This document shows positions 1-7,883 of a stretch of 36,822 nucleotides of DNA, one piece after another. Source of the DNA: JALVIU01 sp964462295 (GTDB lineage: Bacteria; Atribacterota; JALVIU01); NCBI GenBank assembly GCA_964462295.1, contig CAYWXH010000012.1, positions 1-36,822 of the forward strand, read 5' to 3'. Below the pieces are notes generated by a model. The model did not search any database, was not told where the DNA came from, and was given only the letters and a program-made list of their open reading frames with translations. How positions within the stretch are numbered: the stretch's first letter is position 1; every line of letters begins with the position of its first letter. The position numbers and the translations under genes were made by a program.

Positions 1-33
1 CCTCATTCTCATTCGTGCGGTTTCTTGGTACCA

Positions 34-140
34 GAGATTGCCACGTCAGGGCAAAGGGAACCCTTCCTCGCAATGACAGTGGGGGAGCGCGGCCCCATGT
101 GTTGTAATTGCGAGGCCCCGCAAGGGGTCGAATCAATCTC
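34..140. repeat. GC-rich imperfect inverted-repeat element (REP/MITE-like)
   Basis: The outer ends are GAGATTG (34-40) and CAATCTC (134-140). Inside them CCTCGCAATGACA (about 66-78) mirrors TGTAATTGCGAGG (about 103-115), and a central GGGG...CCCC pair closes the fold, so the element could form one long interrupted hairpin. Its base composition is far richer in G and C than the flanking DNA. Short repeats with a GCAATGACA / ATTGCGAGG core recur in many bacterial genomes, so this is probably one copy of a dispersed non-coding family. No transposase is visible. The 68-residue open frame across it (25-231) looks fortuitous. Confidence 0.6.
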
Positions 141-243
141 ATGCCTGCAATTCTCAATCATTCTGTCATTGTATAGTTATGAGAAATCCCTTATATCCTT
201 CAAAAGATATATACTTATACCCTTTCTATAGTAATTGTTAATT

Positions 244-1098
244 TTACTCTTTTACAGAACCTGCTGTGATTCCGCTTATCATATATCTTTGAAAGATGCT
301 TGCAAAAAATAGAGGAGGTATGCTTCCTATTATGCCTGCTGTTGCCATAAGTCCATAGTCAGTGGAAAATCTACCTATAAATTCTGCTATTGCAACAGGC
401 ATAGTCTTTGCTGTTAGACTTGAAGTAAGTACTAATGCCATAAGGAATTCATTCCAGGAGGCTAAAAAAACAAATATTCCTGCAGTGAATAGGGCAGGAC
501 CTGATAAGGGTAGTACTATCTTGAATAATGCCTGTAATCTGGTACATCCATCAATCAGTGCAGATTCTTCGATGGAAGCGGGAAGTGTTTTAAAATATCC
601 TTCAAGTATCCATATGGCTAATGGAAGGCTAAATGCTAGATATGTTAAAATTAAAAAACTTTTTTTATCAAGCATATTAAATTTAGAAGCAATAAAATAA
701 AGAGGAATAACTATTACAACAGGAGGAAGCATTTGGGTAAGAAGAACTAATAAGGTTATTGTTTTTCCAAAAGGTACTTTTAATCTTATTATAGAGTAGG
801 CAGCTAATGAACCTAAGAATAAGGCAATTATTGTGACTGATATACTGATAATCGCACTGTTTATGAGTCCTTTTACAAATTCATAAGATACCCCTGCTGC
901 TTGACTTGTAGATTTAAAAATAGATACATAGTGATGAAAAGAAATCTTTGATGGAAACCATTTAGGAGGTCTTTCGTGAAGATCAACTGAGGGAGAGACA
1001 CTTGTTAGAAATGTCCAATAAAAAGGTCCTAATACAGAGGCTAAAACAATTAGGAGTAATATCCCTATAAGTATATTGTTTAATTTTTTCTTTACCAT
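244..1098 (-). CDS. Carbohydrate ABC transporter permease, MalG/UgpE type
   Basis: This 284-residue inner-membrane permease has about six hydrophobic segments, starting with one at residues 8-29. The cytoplasmic EAA loop that docks the ATPase reads EESALIDGCTRLQALFKIVLP in the second half, which places it in the MalG branch of sugar permeases. The length is typical. The ATG at 1098 follows a clear ribosome site (AGGAGA). The gene lies 21 nt after the MalF-like gene and is last in a three-gene operon with the binding protein. No ATP-binding subunit is encoded nearby, so a shared MsmX/UgpC-type ATPase elsewhere is inferred. The substrate is unknown, but the divergent GH4 gene suggests a glycoside, possibly a uronic-acid-containing one. 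Confidence 0.93.
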   Translation of the reverse strand: MVKKKLNNILIGILLLIVLASVLGPFYWTFLTSVSPSVDLHERPPKWFPSKISFHHYVSIFKSTSQAAGVSYEFVKGLINSAIISISVTIIALFLGSLAAYSIIRLKVPFGKTITLLVLLTQMLPPVVIVIPLYFIASKFNMLDKKSFLILTYLAFSLPLAIWILEGYFKTLPASIEESALIDGCTRLQALFKIVLPLSGPALFTAGIFVFLASWNEFLMALVLTSSLTAKTMPVAIAEFIGRFSTDYGLMATAGIIGSIPPLFFASIFQRYMISGITAGSVKE

Positions 1099-1119
1099 GT
1101 ATCTCCTCTTATTTTGTAT

Positions 1120-2019
1120 TTAGAATCTCTTATTCTCAAAAATTCTTTGATAAAACAAAGAAAAAAGTACTACTATAATAAGCAGTATGTATGCCATGGC
1201 AGAAGCACGCCCAAATTTTAGAAAATCAAACGATTCATTATAGATTTTCATACTTACAACTTGTGTGGAATTTGCAGGGCCTCCTCCTGTGAGTGCATAT
1301 ATAAGGTCAAAAATTCTGAAGGTTAAAATTGTCTTCATTACAACTAATACATATATAATTGGCCGTAATAAGGGTAGTGTTATATATAAAAATGCGCTCC
1401 ATGCTGATGCTCCATCTATTTTAGATGCTTCGTATAACTCCAGTGGTATAGATTTTAAGCCTGCAAGAAAAAGTATTATTGCAAAGGGTGTTCCCTGCCA
1501 TAGATTTGCTATTATAAGCATAATTATTGCAGTCTTTGTATTAGAAAGCCATGGAATGTAGTCTTTTATTAATCCAAGTTGATATAGTATACCATTTAAA
1601 AAGCCATAATCTGAATCATATGTAAGTTTCCACATTAAAGCATTGACAATAGGTGGTAACACATAAGGGAATAAAATAATTGCAAATATTATAGATTTTA
1701 AGGGTAGTTCTCTATTTAAGAGTAAGGCTACCCCTAAACCCAAAGTAATTCCAACTGTTATATCTGCTATTACAAAATATAGAGTTCTAAGAACTGCAGC
1801 CCACCATGTAGGATCTTTTATCACATATAGATAATTTGAAAACCCTACAAAAATCTTTCCCTTCCAAGGAATAGAAATATTTAAATTAAAAAAACTTATA
1901 TATAGTGCATAAAGAAGCGGATAAACCACAACTATTCCCAAGATTAGGAAGGTTGGGATAATTAATATATAACCTAACCTCTTATCTTTTTCTTCTAATG
2001 TAAGGGGTTTATGGTTCAT
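1120..2019 (-). CDS. Carbohydrate ABC transporter permease, MalF/UgpA type
   Basis: This 299-residue polytopic permease has its first membrane segment at about residues 17-40 and the EAA loop EASKIDGASAWSAFLYITLP in the last third. It lacks the large periplasmic P2 loop of E. coli MalF and so resembles the short UgpA/LacF form. It would pair with the MalG-like protein encoded 21 nt downstream. The ATG at 2019 has an AAAGG ribosome site. A perfect stem-loop separates it from the binding-protein gene and probably lowers permease expression relative to that protein. The family call is secure; the transported sugar is not readable from the sequence. Confidence 0.93.
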   Translation of the reverse strand: MNHKPLTLEEKDKRLGYILIIPTFLILGIVVVYPLLYALYISFFNLNISIPWKGKIFVGFSNYLYVIKDPTWWAAVLRTLYFVIADITVGITLGLGVALLLNRELPLKSIIFAIILFPYVLPPIVNALMWKLTYDSDYGFLNGILYQLGLIKDYIPWLSNTKTAIIMLIIANLWQGTPFAIILFLAGLKSIPLELYEASKIDGASAWSAFLYITLPLLRPIIYVLVVMKTILTFRIFDLIYALTGGGPANSTQVVSMKIYNESFDFLKFGRASAMAYILLIIVVLFSLFYQRIFENKRF

Positions 2020-2030
2020 TTTTTACCTTT

Positions 2031-2058
2031 AAGATAGGGGCTATATAGCCCCTATCTT
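2031..2058 (-). terminator. Intercistronic stem-loop between binding-protein and permease genes
   Basis: A perfect palindrome with arms AAGATAGGGG and CCCCTATCTT lies 5 nt after the binding-protein stop and 11 nt before the permease start. On the minus strand it is followed by TTAAAGG rather than a long U run, so it is probably a partial attenuator or 3'-end stabiliser, not a full terminator. Such a placement is common where a binding protein must be made in excess of its permeases. Confidence 0.6.
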
Positions 2059-2063
2059 TTTAA

Positions 2064-3329
2064 TTATTTTTTAGTAGACTTTTCGTATTCTTCTTTTATC
2101 TTTAAGGTCTCTTTTACGGCTTCGTCTAAAGCTTTTTGGGGAGACTTCTTTAAAGTTAATGCCTCATGTAATTTTTCTGCAAGCATTACACTAAATTCAT
2201 GATACCAAGGAACTCTTGGCCTATTTACTATATATTCAGCTTGTTTTGCCATCTCTTTAAGGCCTGGTACTTTTTTCTGAACCTCAGGATCATTAAGTAC
2301 AGATCTCCAACCTGAGAATTCACCTTCTTCTATAGCTGCTATTTTTGACCCTTTAGGTCCAGCTATAAACTCAAGAAATTTCCATGCCTCTTTAGGATGA
2401 CGAGTCCCTTTGCTAATTGACCATCCCATAGGCCCAGAGACGGTATATGGGTGTTTACCGTCTACAGATGGCATGAGTCCTATTTTTGCTTGCCCTACTA
2501 TTTTAGATTTATCTGGCTTATTCAACCTTACAAGTGGATAACCCCAGCTAAGTTGATAAGCTATATCTCCTGCTTCCATAGCTGCATTTACATTATCTTC
2601 CGTCCACATAATAGAGGATTTATTTACAATCTTGTATTTGTATATACTATCTACCATCCATTGTAAGGCCTTGACCGATCCACCTTTGTTAAATAAAGGA
2701 TTAAGATTTTCATCAAAGAATTTCCCTCCAAAGGAAGCAGAGAGTGCTACAAAATCACATATTAGACATTCCTTTTGAGCCCAAGAAAATGCTGTAGCAT
2801 ACCTAACTATACCTTTATCCTGCAATTTTTGGCTATATTTTACTACTTCATCCCATGTTTTTGGAAATTCTTTGTAACCTACTTCTTTTAACATTTTATC
2901 ATTATAAACAAAGGATTTCCATTCTGATGCCCAAGGAAGCCCATACCATTTCCCTTTGTAGCTCATTCCTTCTTTTGCAAATGGTACTACATCTTTTTTC
3001 ATCTCTGGTGTTATCCATTTATCTATTGGCATTACCCACCCTGCTTCTGCAAATTGTGCCACATCTATGCAGTCTATTACAAATACATCGTATTGATGTC
3101 CTCCTGCCATAAATGAGGCAATCAATTTAGGAACCATGTCTCTTCCATAAGGTACCACAGTAGCATTGACCTTTATTCCTGTTTCATCTGCAAACTCTTT
3201 GAATCTTTCAAGATAAAATTGAATATGTCCTGGTCCTAATATTGTGTTTAGCTCTACTCCATATGCAAAAATAGAAAAGAGTATTGTAAATAACAAAACA
3301 AAAGAAATAATAAAAAGTTTTGTTTTCAT
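2064..3329 (-). CDS. Extracellular sugar-binding protein of an ABC transporter (SBP family 1)
   Basis: This 421-residue exported protein starts with a Lys-containing n-region and a hydrophobic stretch (about residues 5-23) ending near FAYG. No lipobox Cys is seen, so it is probably released or periplasmic. The rest is a typical family 1 solute-binding protein: a GLPWASEWKSFVYND segment near residue 130, a SGPMGWSISKGTRHPKEAWKF segment near residue 300 and a Lys-rich C-terminus. The ATG at 3329 has a strong GGAGGGG ribosome site. It is first in the operon, before the MalF- and MalG-like permeases, and is divergent from the GH4 hydrolase. It probably captures the oligosaccharide or glycoside that GH4 then cleaves in the cytoplasm. 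This substrate link is inferred from position only. Confidence 0.92.
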   Translation of the reverse strand: MKTKLFIISFVLLFTILFSIFAYGVELNTILGPGHIQFYLERFKEFADETGIKVNATVVPYGRDMVPKLIASFMAGGHQYDVFVIDCIDVAQFAEAGWVMPIDKWITPEMKKDVVPFAKEGMSYKGKWYGLPWASEWKSFVYNDKMLKEVGYKEFPKTWDEVVKYSQKLQDKGIVRYATAFSWAQKECLICDFVALSASFGGKFFDENLNPLFNKGGSVKALQWMVDSIYKYKIVNKSSIMWTEDNVNAAMEAGDIAYQLSWGYPLVRLNKPDKSKIVGQAKIGLMPSVDGKHPYTVSGPMGWSISKGTRHPKEAWKFLEFIAGPKGSKIAAIEEGEFSGWRSVLNDPEVQKKVPGLKEMAKQAEYIVNRPRVPWYHEFSVMLAEKLHEALTLKKSPQKALDEAVKETLKIKEEYEKSTKK

Positions 3330-3884
3330 TTTTCCCCTCCTTTTTAAAATACCTAATTTAACCTCTTAGGCAATTTTATAACTATTCCTCTTTTCCCACC
3401 TCCTTTTTTATTGAGATAAAATAATCTCTGGCAATAAATCATTGTAAATGTTGTAATTTTTTACTTGTTTATCCTTAGAATGGGCCTTAGTATGAATATT
3501 ATTTAGTTTCTTTGATACCGTATAGTTAATACTTGTGTAGAAATATAGTAAAATATTTTATTAAATTTTAACCCTAATAAATATAAATGTCAAAACTTAT
3601 TTTTCAGCATTTAACTTTAAATTTCGTAGAAAAGGGGTATTTTTTGATATTATTGTTAGAAAATTTAATTTATTTGATATATTATTAAGAATTCTTTATA
3701 TTTTGAAAGGATTTTTAAAAAAATTTTGAAATAGAGTAGATCCTTATTGCTTTTACAGGATATTCTTGTTCGATTTCTTTGCATTTTAAGGGAAAAGTAT
3801 GTTAAAATAAAAAGCAAAGTGAATAAATAGTATAAATATAAAGAATGTTGAAAAGTATTAATATAGGAGGAGAAGGAGGGTAAA
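3330..3884. promoter_or_regulatory. Divergent intergenic region between transporter operon and GH4 gene
   Basis: These 555 bases are very AT-rich and hold no gene that I can support. They must carry the promoters for both directions. The best minus-strand candidate is listed separately (3565-3593). A second SD-like stretch (AAAAAAGGAGGTGGG on the minus strand, about 3400-3414) has only a trivial reading frame after it. On the plus strand TATAAA at 3831-3836 could be a -10 for the GH4 gene, but no convincing -35 stands at the right distance. I saw no clear palindromic operator. Confidence 0.5.
3565..3593 (-). promoter_or_regulatory. Candidate sigma-70-type promoter for the sugar transporter operon
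   Basis: On the minus strand TTGACA (3593-3588) is followed after 17 bases by TAAAAT (3570-3565), giving a full -35 match and a 5/6 -10 match. Transcription would start near 3558, leaving a leader of about 230 nt before the binding-protein ATG at 3329. A leader of that length could hold control elements, but I recognise none. Confidence 0.5.
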
Positions 3885-5252
3885 ATGGAGAAGAATTTAA
3901 AAATTAGTATTATTGGAGCGGGAAGTGCAGTATTTTCTATGAAGTTTGTAGGAGATCTATGTAGGATAAAAAGACTTTCAGGGAGTCTTGTTTCCCTTAT
4001 GGATATAGATGAAGAGAGATTGGATGCTGTGTATAATCTTGCACAAAGATATGTAAAAGAATTGGGTGGAGACTTAAGGTTTGAAAAAACTACTGATATT
4101 CGAGAGAGCATAAAAGATGCTAATTTTGTAGTAAATTCTGCATTAATTGGTGGACATGAACATCAGGAAATAATAAGGGAGATAGGGGAGAAGCATGGAT
4201 ACTATAGAGGGATTGATACACAAGAATTTAACATGGTATCTGATTACTATACATTTACAAATTATAACCAGCTTAAATTTTTCTTAGATGTGGCACATCT
4301 TATGGAAGAGTTTGCCCCCAATGCCTGGCTTATTCAGACTGCTAACCCGGTATTTGAGGGTACTACACTTGTTTCACGGTATTCAAATATAAAAGTTGCA
4401 GGTTTTTGTCATGGACATAATGAATTTAATCTTATAATAAAGACTTTAGGACTTGATAAAGAAAGGGTTTCTTGGGATGTGGCAGGATTTAATCATAATA
4501 TATGGCTTACACGATTCGAATATGATGGAAAGGACGCCTATCCTCTATTGGATGAATGGATCAAAGAGAATGGATTTAGAAAAGAACAGGAAACCCCCTT
4601 TGACCTTCAGTTGAGTCTAGGGGCAATAGATATGTATAGATTCTATGGAAAAATGCCTATAGGTGATACTGTGAGAAATGGTTCATGGAGATATCATTAC
4701 AACCTTGATACAAAGAAAAAATGGTTTGGGAGGTGGGGAGGACCTGATTCGGAATTAGGATGGAAATGGTATAATGAAGAGTTAAGAAGAAGAGTGAAGC
4801 GGGTGCTTGCATTGGCTTATGACCACTCTTCTTCTTTATTGTCTGAATTTCCGCCAAATGAGCTTTCAGGAGAGCAGCACATACTTTTTATTGATGCAAT
4901 AGCTAATAATGTAAAATACCGATTGGTATTAAATATACCAAATAAAGGGCAAATTTTAAAAGGAATTCCCGAAGATGTAGTTGTGGAAGTACCTGTAATA
5001 GTGGATGGAAATGGAATACATCCTGAATTTTCAAACTATGAGATTGATTCACATATAATGAATATGTATCTTGTTCCTCGTATGATGAGAATGGAATGGG
5101 CTATTGAGGCATTTACTACGGGAAATAGAGATATCTTAGAAGAGGTACTCATAAGGGATGTACGAACAAAATCAGTAAATCAAGCCCGAGGAGTAATAGA
5201 TGAGATTCTTAATTTACCCTTTAATAGGGAAATGAAGGCTCATTATTCTTAA
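3885..5252 (+). CDS. GH4 family glycoside hydrolase, probable alpha-glucuronidase type
   Basis: This 455-residue cytoplasmic enzyme belongs to the NAD- and metal-dependent family GH4, which cleaves glycosides by a redox-elimination mechanism. The N-terminal dinucleotide site reads IIGAGSAVFS (residues 9-18). Asn154-Pro155 lies in QTANPV, the metal-site motif is Cys175-His176-Gly-His, and a GFNHN motif is at 201-205. In GH4 the residues after the metal Cys track specificity; CHGH has been reported for alpha-glucuronidases, against CHEV for alpha-galacturonidases, CHSV for alpha-galactosidases and CNxP for phospho-glycosidases. The ATG at 3885 follows an AGGAGGAGAAGGAGGG-rich ribosome site. The divergent sugar transporter probably supplies its substrate. 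The family is certain; the specificity is inferred from one motif. Confidence 0.9.
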   Translation: MEKNLKISIIGAGSAVFSMKFVGDLCRIKRLSGSLVSLMDIDEERLDAVYNLAQRYVKELGGDLRFEKTTDIRESIKDANFVVNSALIGGHEHQEIIREIGEKHGYYRGIDTQEFNMVSDYYTFTNYNQLKFFLDVAHLMEEFAPNAWLIQTANPVFEGTTLVSRYSNIKVAGFCHGHNEFNLIIKTLGLDKERVSWDVAGFNHNIWLTRFEYDGKDAYPLLDEWIKENGFRKEQETPFDLQLSLGAIDMYRFYGKMPIGDTVRNGSWRYHYNLDTKKKWFGRWGGPDSELGWKWYNEELRRRVKRVLALAYDHSSSLLSEFPPNELSGEQHILFIDAIANNVKYRLVLNIPNKGQILKGIPEDVVVEVPVIVDGNGIHPEFSNYEIDSHIMNMYLVPRMMRMEWAIEAFTTGNRDILEEVLIRDVRTKSVNQARGVIDEILNLPFNREMKAHYS

Positions 5253-5269
5253 AAAAGGAGGGATTATTT

Positions 5270-5554
5270 ATGGCCTTTGAAATAACCGATGATGCCCTTT
5301 CTTTTATAAAGAATAAGGGGTTTAATGAAGTAACGATAAATGTGGCAAATGTGGGTGGAGGATGTACAGGGAGTTTCAAAGAGATTGAGGTAAAACTTGG
5401 AAAGCCTAAAGACCCTTCCAGATTTAAAAAAACTGAGGTCTCCGGAATATCTATATATCACCCAGATAGTAAATTTATAAATGAAGGAGAATTTTCACTG
5501 ATTTTGGAAAAGATGCTATTTCTAAAAAGACTTGCCATAAAAAAGAGGAAATAA
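5270..5554 (+). CDS. Small CC/Se-motif-like (HesB-like) protein
   Basis: This 94-residue protein begins with an EITDDALSFIKNKG helix and continues with a beta-rich part containing GGGCTG (single Cys32), VKLGKPKDP (41-49) and GISIYH, then a basic C-terminus. The order and spacing resemble the small HesB-like family called CC/Se-motif proteins, in which a Cys-Cys or Cys-Sec pair stands where this protein has Gly31-Cys32. I recall this family from pattern only. A role in thiol, selenium or Fe-S chemistry is possible but unproven. The ATG at 5270 has an AAAGGAGGG site and lies 17 nt after the GH4 gene; the MscS gene starts 3 nt after its stop, so the three are probably co-transcribed. Confidence 0.7.
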   Translation: MAFEITDDALSFIKNKGFNEVTINVANVGGGCTGSFKEIEVKLGKPKDPSRFKKTEVSGISIYHPDSKFINEGEFSLILEKMLFLKRLAIKKRK

Positions 5555-5557
5555 AAA

Positions 5558-6817
5558 ATGGGTTTATTTGGATTTAATTTACAAAAACTTATAAAATATA
5601 TGGTGTTTCATTTAAATGAAATAATCCTTTTGGGAATAGTTGTACTTTTTTACTTGATATTTAGAAATAGGTTTAAAAAGAAAATATCTAATATTTTAGA
5701 AAAACTTCCGGAAGGGAATAGGAAATATTTTGCTATATTGCATCTTTTTTATTCCCTTCCATTTATATTTATAATTTTTGTCTATATTAGTTTACCTTTC
5801 TTTAAGGGGCCTACAGATATTCTTAAGTTTTTACTTCCGATTGCCTGGGCACTTATAGTATATTATATACTGAATTATATCCTTTCTATATTAAATCTTT
5901 ATACAAGGTTTCCTGTATTAAAAAAACTTATATTTTTTATAATATTAATTATACTTTTTTACTACTATCTATCTAAGCCATCCTCGAGTCCCGTTTATTG
6001 GCTTTTATACCCATTTTTCTCTATAGGTGGTAGAAAACTTTCCTTTGTAAATATTATTGTAGCAGTAACCTTTCTTTATTTTACCTTTTATATCGCAAAG
6101 GCTACTAAAAAACTTTTGGCAGATAGATTGGTAAAAGATTTACACCTTGAAAAGGAAAGGGTAGAGAATCTTCTTGTTATATGGCAATATCTCATTATTA
6201 GTGTGGGAATAGTTATCTCACTAAATCTTATAGGAATAAGACTTTCTTCCCTCCTGATAATTGCAGGAAGTTTGGGTGTAGGTATAGGATTTGGTCTTCA
6301 AACTATTGTGAACAATTTTATAAGTGGAATCATGCTCTTAATAGATAGATCTATAAATCCGGGAGATATAGTTACAGTAGACAATGATATAGGTAGAGTT
6401 ATTCATATAGGTACAAGATATACACTTATACGAACATTTGATAGTCAAGATATTCTTGTTCCAAATTATAAATTTATGGAATCAAAAGTAACAAATTGGA
6501 CAAGATCAGGACTTGATCTTAGAGTTCATATCCCATTTTCTATATCTTATGATGCTGATCCCACAAAGGCACAGGAGATTGTGTTAAAGATTGCAAGGTC
6601 TCATCCTAGAGTTATGGCATATCCTCCTCCTGAGGTACTTTTTTTGGAATTTGGGGCAAGTAGTTTGAATTTTGAACTTCTAATATGGATTTCAGACCTT
6701 ACTCTTGGCGTGAAAAGTTTAAAGAGTGAATTTAATTATCTTATATTTGAGGCATTTAAAGAGAATAATATAGAAATTCCTTATCCTCAATTGGATGTTC
6801 ATTTAAAGAAAAATTAA
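5558..6817 (+). CDS. MscS-family mechanosensitive ion channel
   Basis: This 419-residue membrane protein has several N-terminal hydrophobic segments (about residues 17-35, 61-81, 87-113, 119-137, 164-182 and 212-232) before the MscS core. The pore-lining helix is the Gly/Ala-rich GSLGVGIGFGLQTIVNNFISG, followed by the beta-domain signature NPGDIVTV and a VPNYKFMESKVTNWT motif. The C-terminal cage part is about 120 residues. It is larger than E. coli MscS (286 residues) because of the extra helices, like medium-sized MscS homologues. It probably releases solutes on osmotic downshift. The stop codon overlaps the stop of the convergent prephenate dehydratase gene by 4 nt. Confidence 0.93.
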   Translation: MGLFGFNLQKLIKYMVFHLNEIILLGIVVLFYLIFRNRFKKKISNILEKLPEGNRKYFAILHLFYSLPFIFIIFVYISLPFFKGPTDILKFLLPIAWALIVYYILNYILSILNLYTRFPVLKKLIFFIILIILFYYYLSKPSSSPVYWLLYPFFSIGGRKLSFVNIIVAVTFLYFTFYIAKATKKLLADRLVKDLHLEKERVENLLVIWQYLIISVGIVISLNLIGIRLSSLLIIAGSLGVGIGFGLQTIVNNFISGIMLLIDRSINPGDIVTVDNDIGRVIHIGTRYTLIRTFDSQDILVPNYKFMESKVTNWTRSGLDLRVHIPFSISYDADPTKAQEIVLKIARSHPRVMAYPPPEVLFLEFGASSLNFELLIWISDLTLGVKSLKSEFNYLIFEAFKENNIEIPYPQLDVHLKKN

Positions 6818-7803
6818 TTATCAGCTTTGGGATAAGAACCAAGCACGCGTAAAAATGTTGTAAGGTCTTTGAGGGAATCAAATACTTTTTTTACATTTTT
6901 ATCTTCTATATGGCCGTCAATGTCGATGAAAAATATATAATCCCACGGTTTTTGTTTACTAGGTCGAGATTCTATTTTATTCATATTTACCCTATTTTCT
7001 GCAAAGGGTTTCATAAGTTCAAAAAGTGCCCCTACTTTATCTTTTATGGCAAGGGCAATGGATGTTTTGTCATCTCCTGTACGTGGTATTTTTTCCTTTC
7101 CAATGACTAAAAATCTTGTATAATTTTGGGCGCTGTCTTCTATATGTTCTTCCACTATGTTTAAATTGTAAATAGAGGAGGCAAGCCTACTTCCTATAGC
7201 TCCTGCCCTCTTTTCATTTGATGCACGTCGTGCTGCATCTCCTGTGCTTTTGGTCTCAACTATCTCTGCTTGAGAGAGGTTTCTCTCAAGCCACAACCTA
7301 CATTGGGCAATAGCTTGGGGATGTGAATATATCTTTTTTATATCCTTAAGTTGTGATTCTTTTGATAAGAGATAGTGAGATATGCGGAGGATAACCTCCC
7401 CTATTATATTAAGCTCTGAATCGAGTATTCTATCTAATGTATAATTTACCATACCTTCACTTGTATTTTCCACAGGTACTACCCCATAATCTGCACGTCC
7501 TGTTTCTACATGCGAAAATACATCACCTATTCCTTTTGTGGGGATATATTCTGCACTTTCTCCAAATTTAACCTTTGCAGCCATATGGGTAAATGTGGCC
7601 TCTGGACCAAGATATGCAATTTTTTTTGGTTTTAAGGTATTTTCACAGGCAAGCTCTATCTCTTTAAATATTACTTTTAAACTTTTTTTCGGAAATTGGA
7701 TAGAATCGCTCTTTTTCCCATGAAGAGATAGGTATGTATTCACTCTTTCATCTAATAATTTCTTTATTTTTTTATCTATTATTTTTAGTTTCTCATTGTC
7801 CAT
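6814..7803 (-). CDS. pheA: Prephenate dehydratase with ACT domain and shortened chorismate-mutase-like N-terminus
   Basis: This enzyme converts prephenate to phenylpyruvate in phenylalanine synthesis. The dehydratase domain spans about residues 61-240: AYLGPEATFTH (63-73), PVENTSEG (110-117) and the catalytic T229-R230-F231. An ACT domain (about 246-325) has GALFEL and the ESRP motif (278-281) of phenylalanine feedback control. The first 58 residues resemble helices 1 and 3 of an AroQ chorismate mutase, but the middle helix with the DxxRE active-site residues is missing, so mutase activity is unlikely. The minus-strand ATG at 7803 has a weak ribosome site. A 20-base element shared with the upstream gene lies 33 nt before the start. 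Confidence 0.93.
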   Translation of the reverse strand: MDNEKLKIIDKKIKKLLDERVNTYLSLHGKKSDSIQFPKKSLKVIFKEIELACENTLKPKKIAYLGPEATFTHMAAKVKFGESAEYIPTKGIGDVFSHVETGRADYGVVPVENTSEGMVNYTLDRILDSELNIIGEVILRISHYLLSKESQLKDIKKIYSHPQAIAQCRLWLERNLSQAEIVETKSTGDAARRASNEKRAGAIGSRLASSIYNLNIVEEHIEDSAQNYTRFLVIGKEKIPRTGDDKTSIALAIKDKVGALFELMKPFAENRVNMNKIESRPSKQKPWDYIFFIDIDGHIEDKNVKKVFDSLKDLTTFLRVLGSYPKADN

Positions 7804-7835
7804 AATAAATATCCCTTTTAGTTTATATTAATAAA

Positions 7836-7855
7836 TCTATGTGTCATCTATGTGA
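7836..7855. repeat. Copy 1 of a 20-base element upstream of pheA
   Basis: The plus strand reads TCTATGTGTCATCTATGTGA. It contains the octamer TCTATGTG twice, 11 bases apart, which is about one helical turn. The exact reverse complement occurs at 8707-8726 before the neighbouring gene. It lies 33 nt upstream of the pheA start codon. It could be a regulator-binding site, or one arm of a long RNA stem if both genes are on one transcript. Confidence 0.6.
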
Positions 7856-7883
7856 TCCTATGATTTATTGATTAGTTATAACA

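Noticed and set aside
25..231. 68-residue open frame at the left edge
   Set aside because: It lies over the GC-rich inverted repeat, has no ribosome site and its product resembles no protein.
3665..4111. 148-residue minus-strand open frame
   Set aside because: It overlaps the start of the GH4 gene antisense, and its low-complexity composition is that of a shadow frame.
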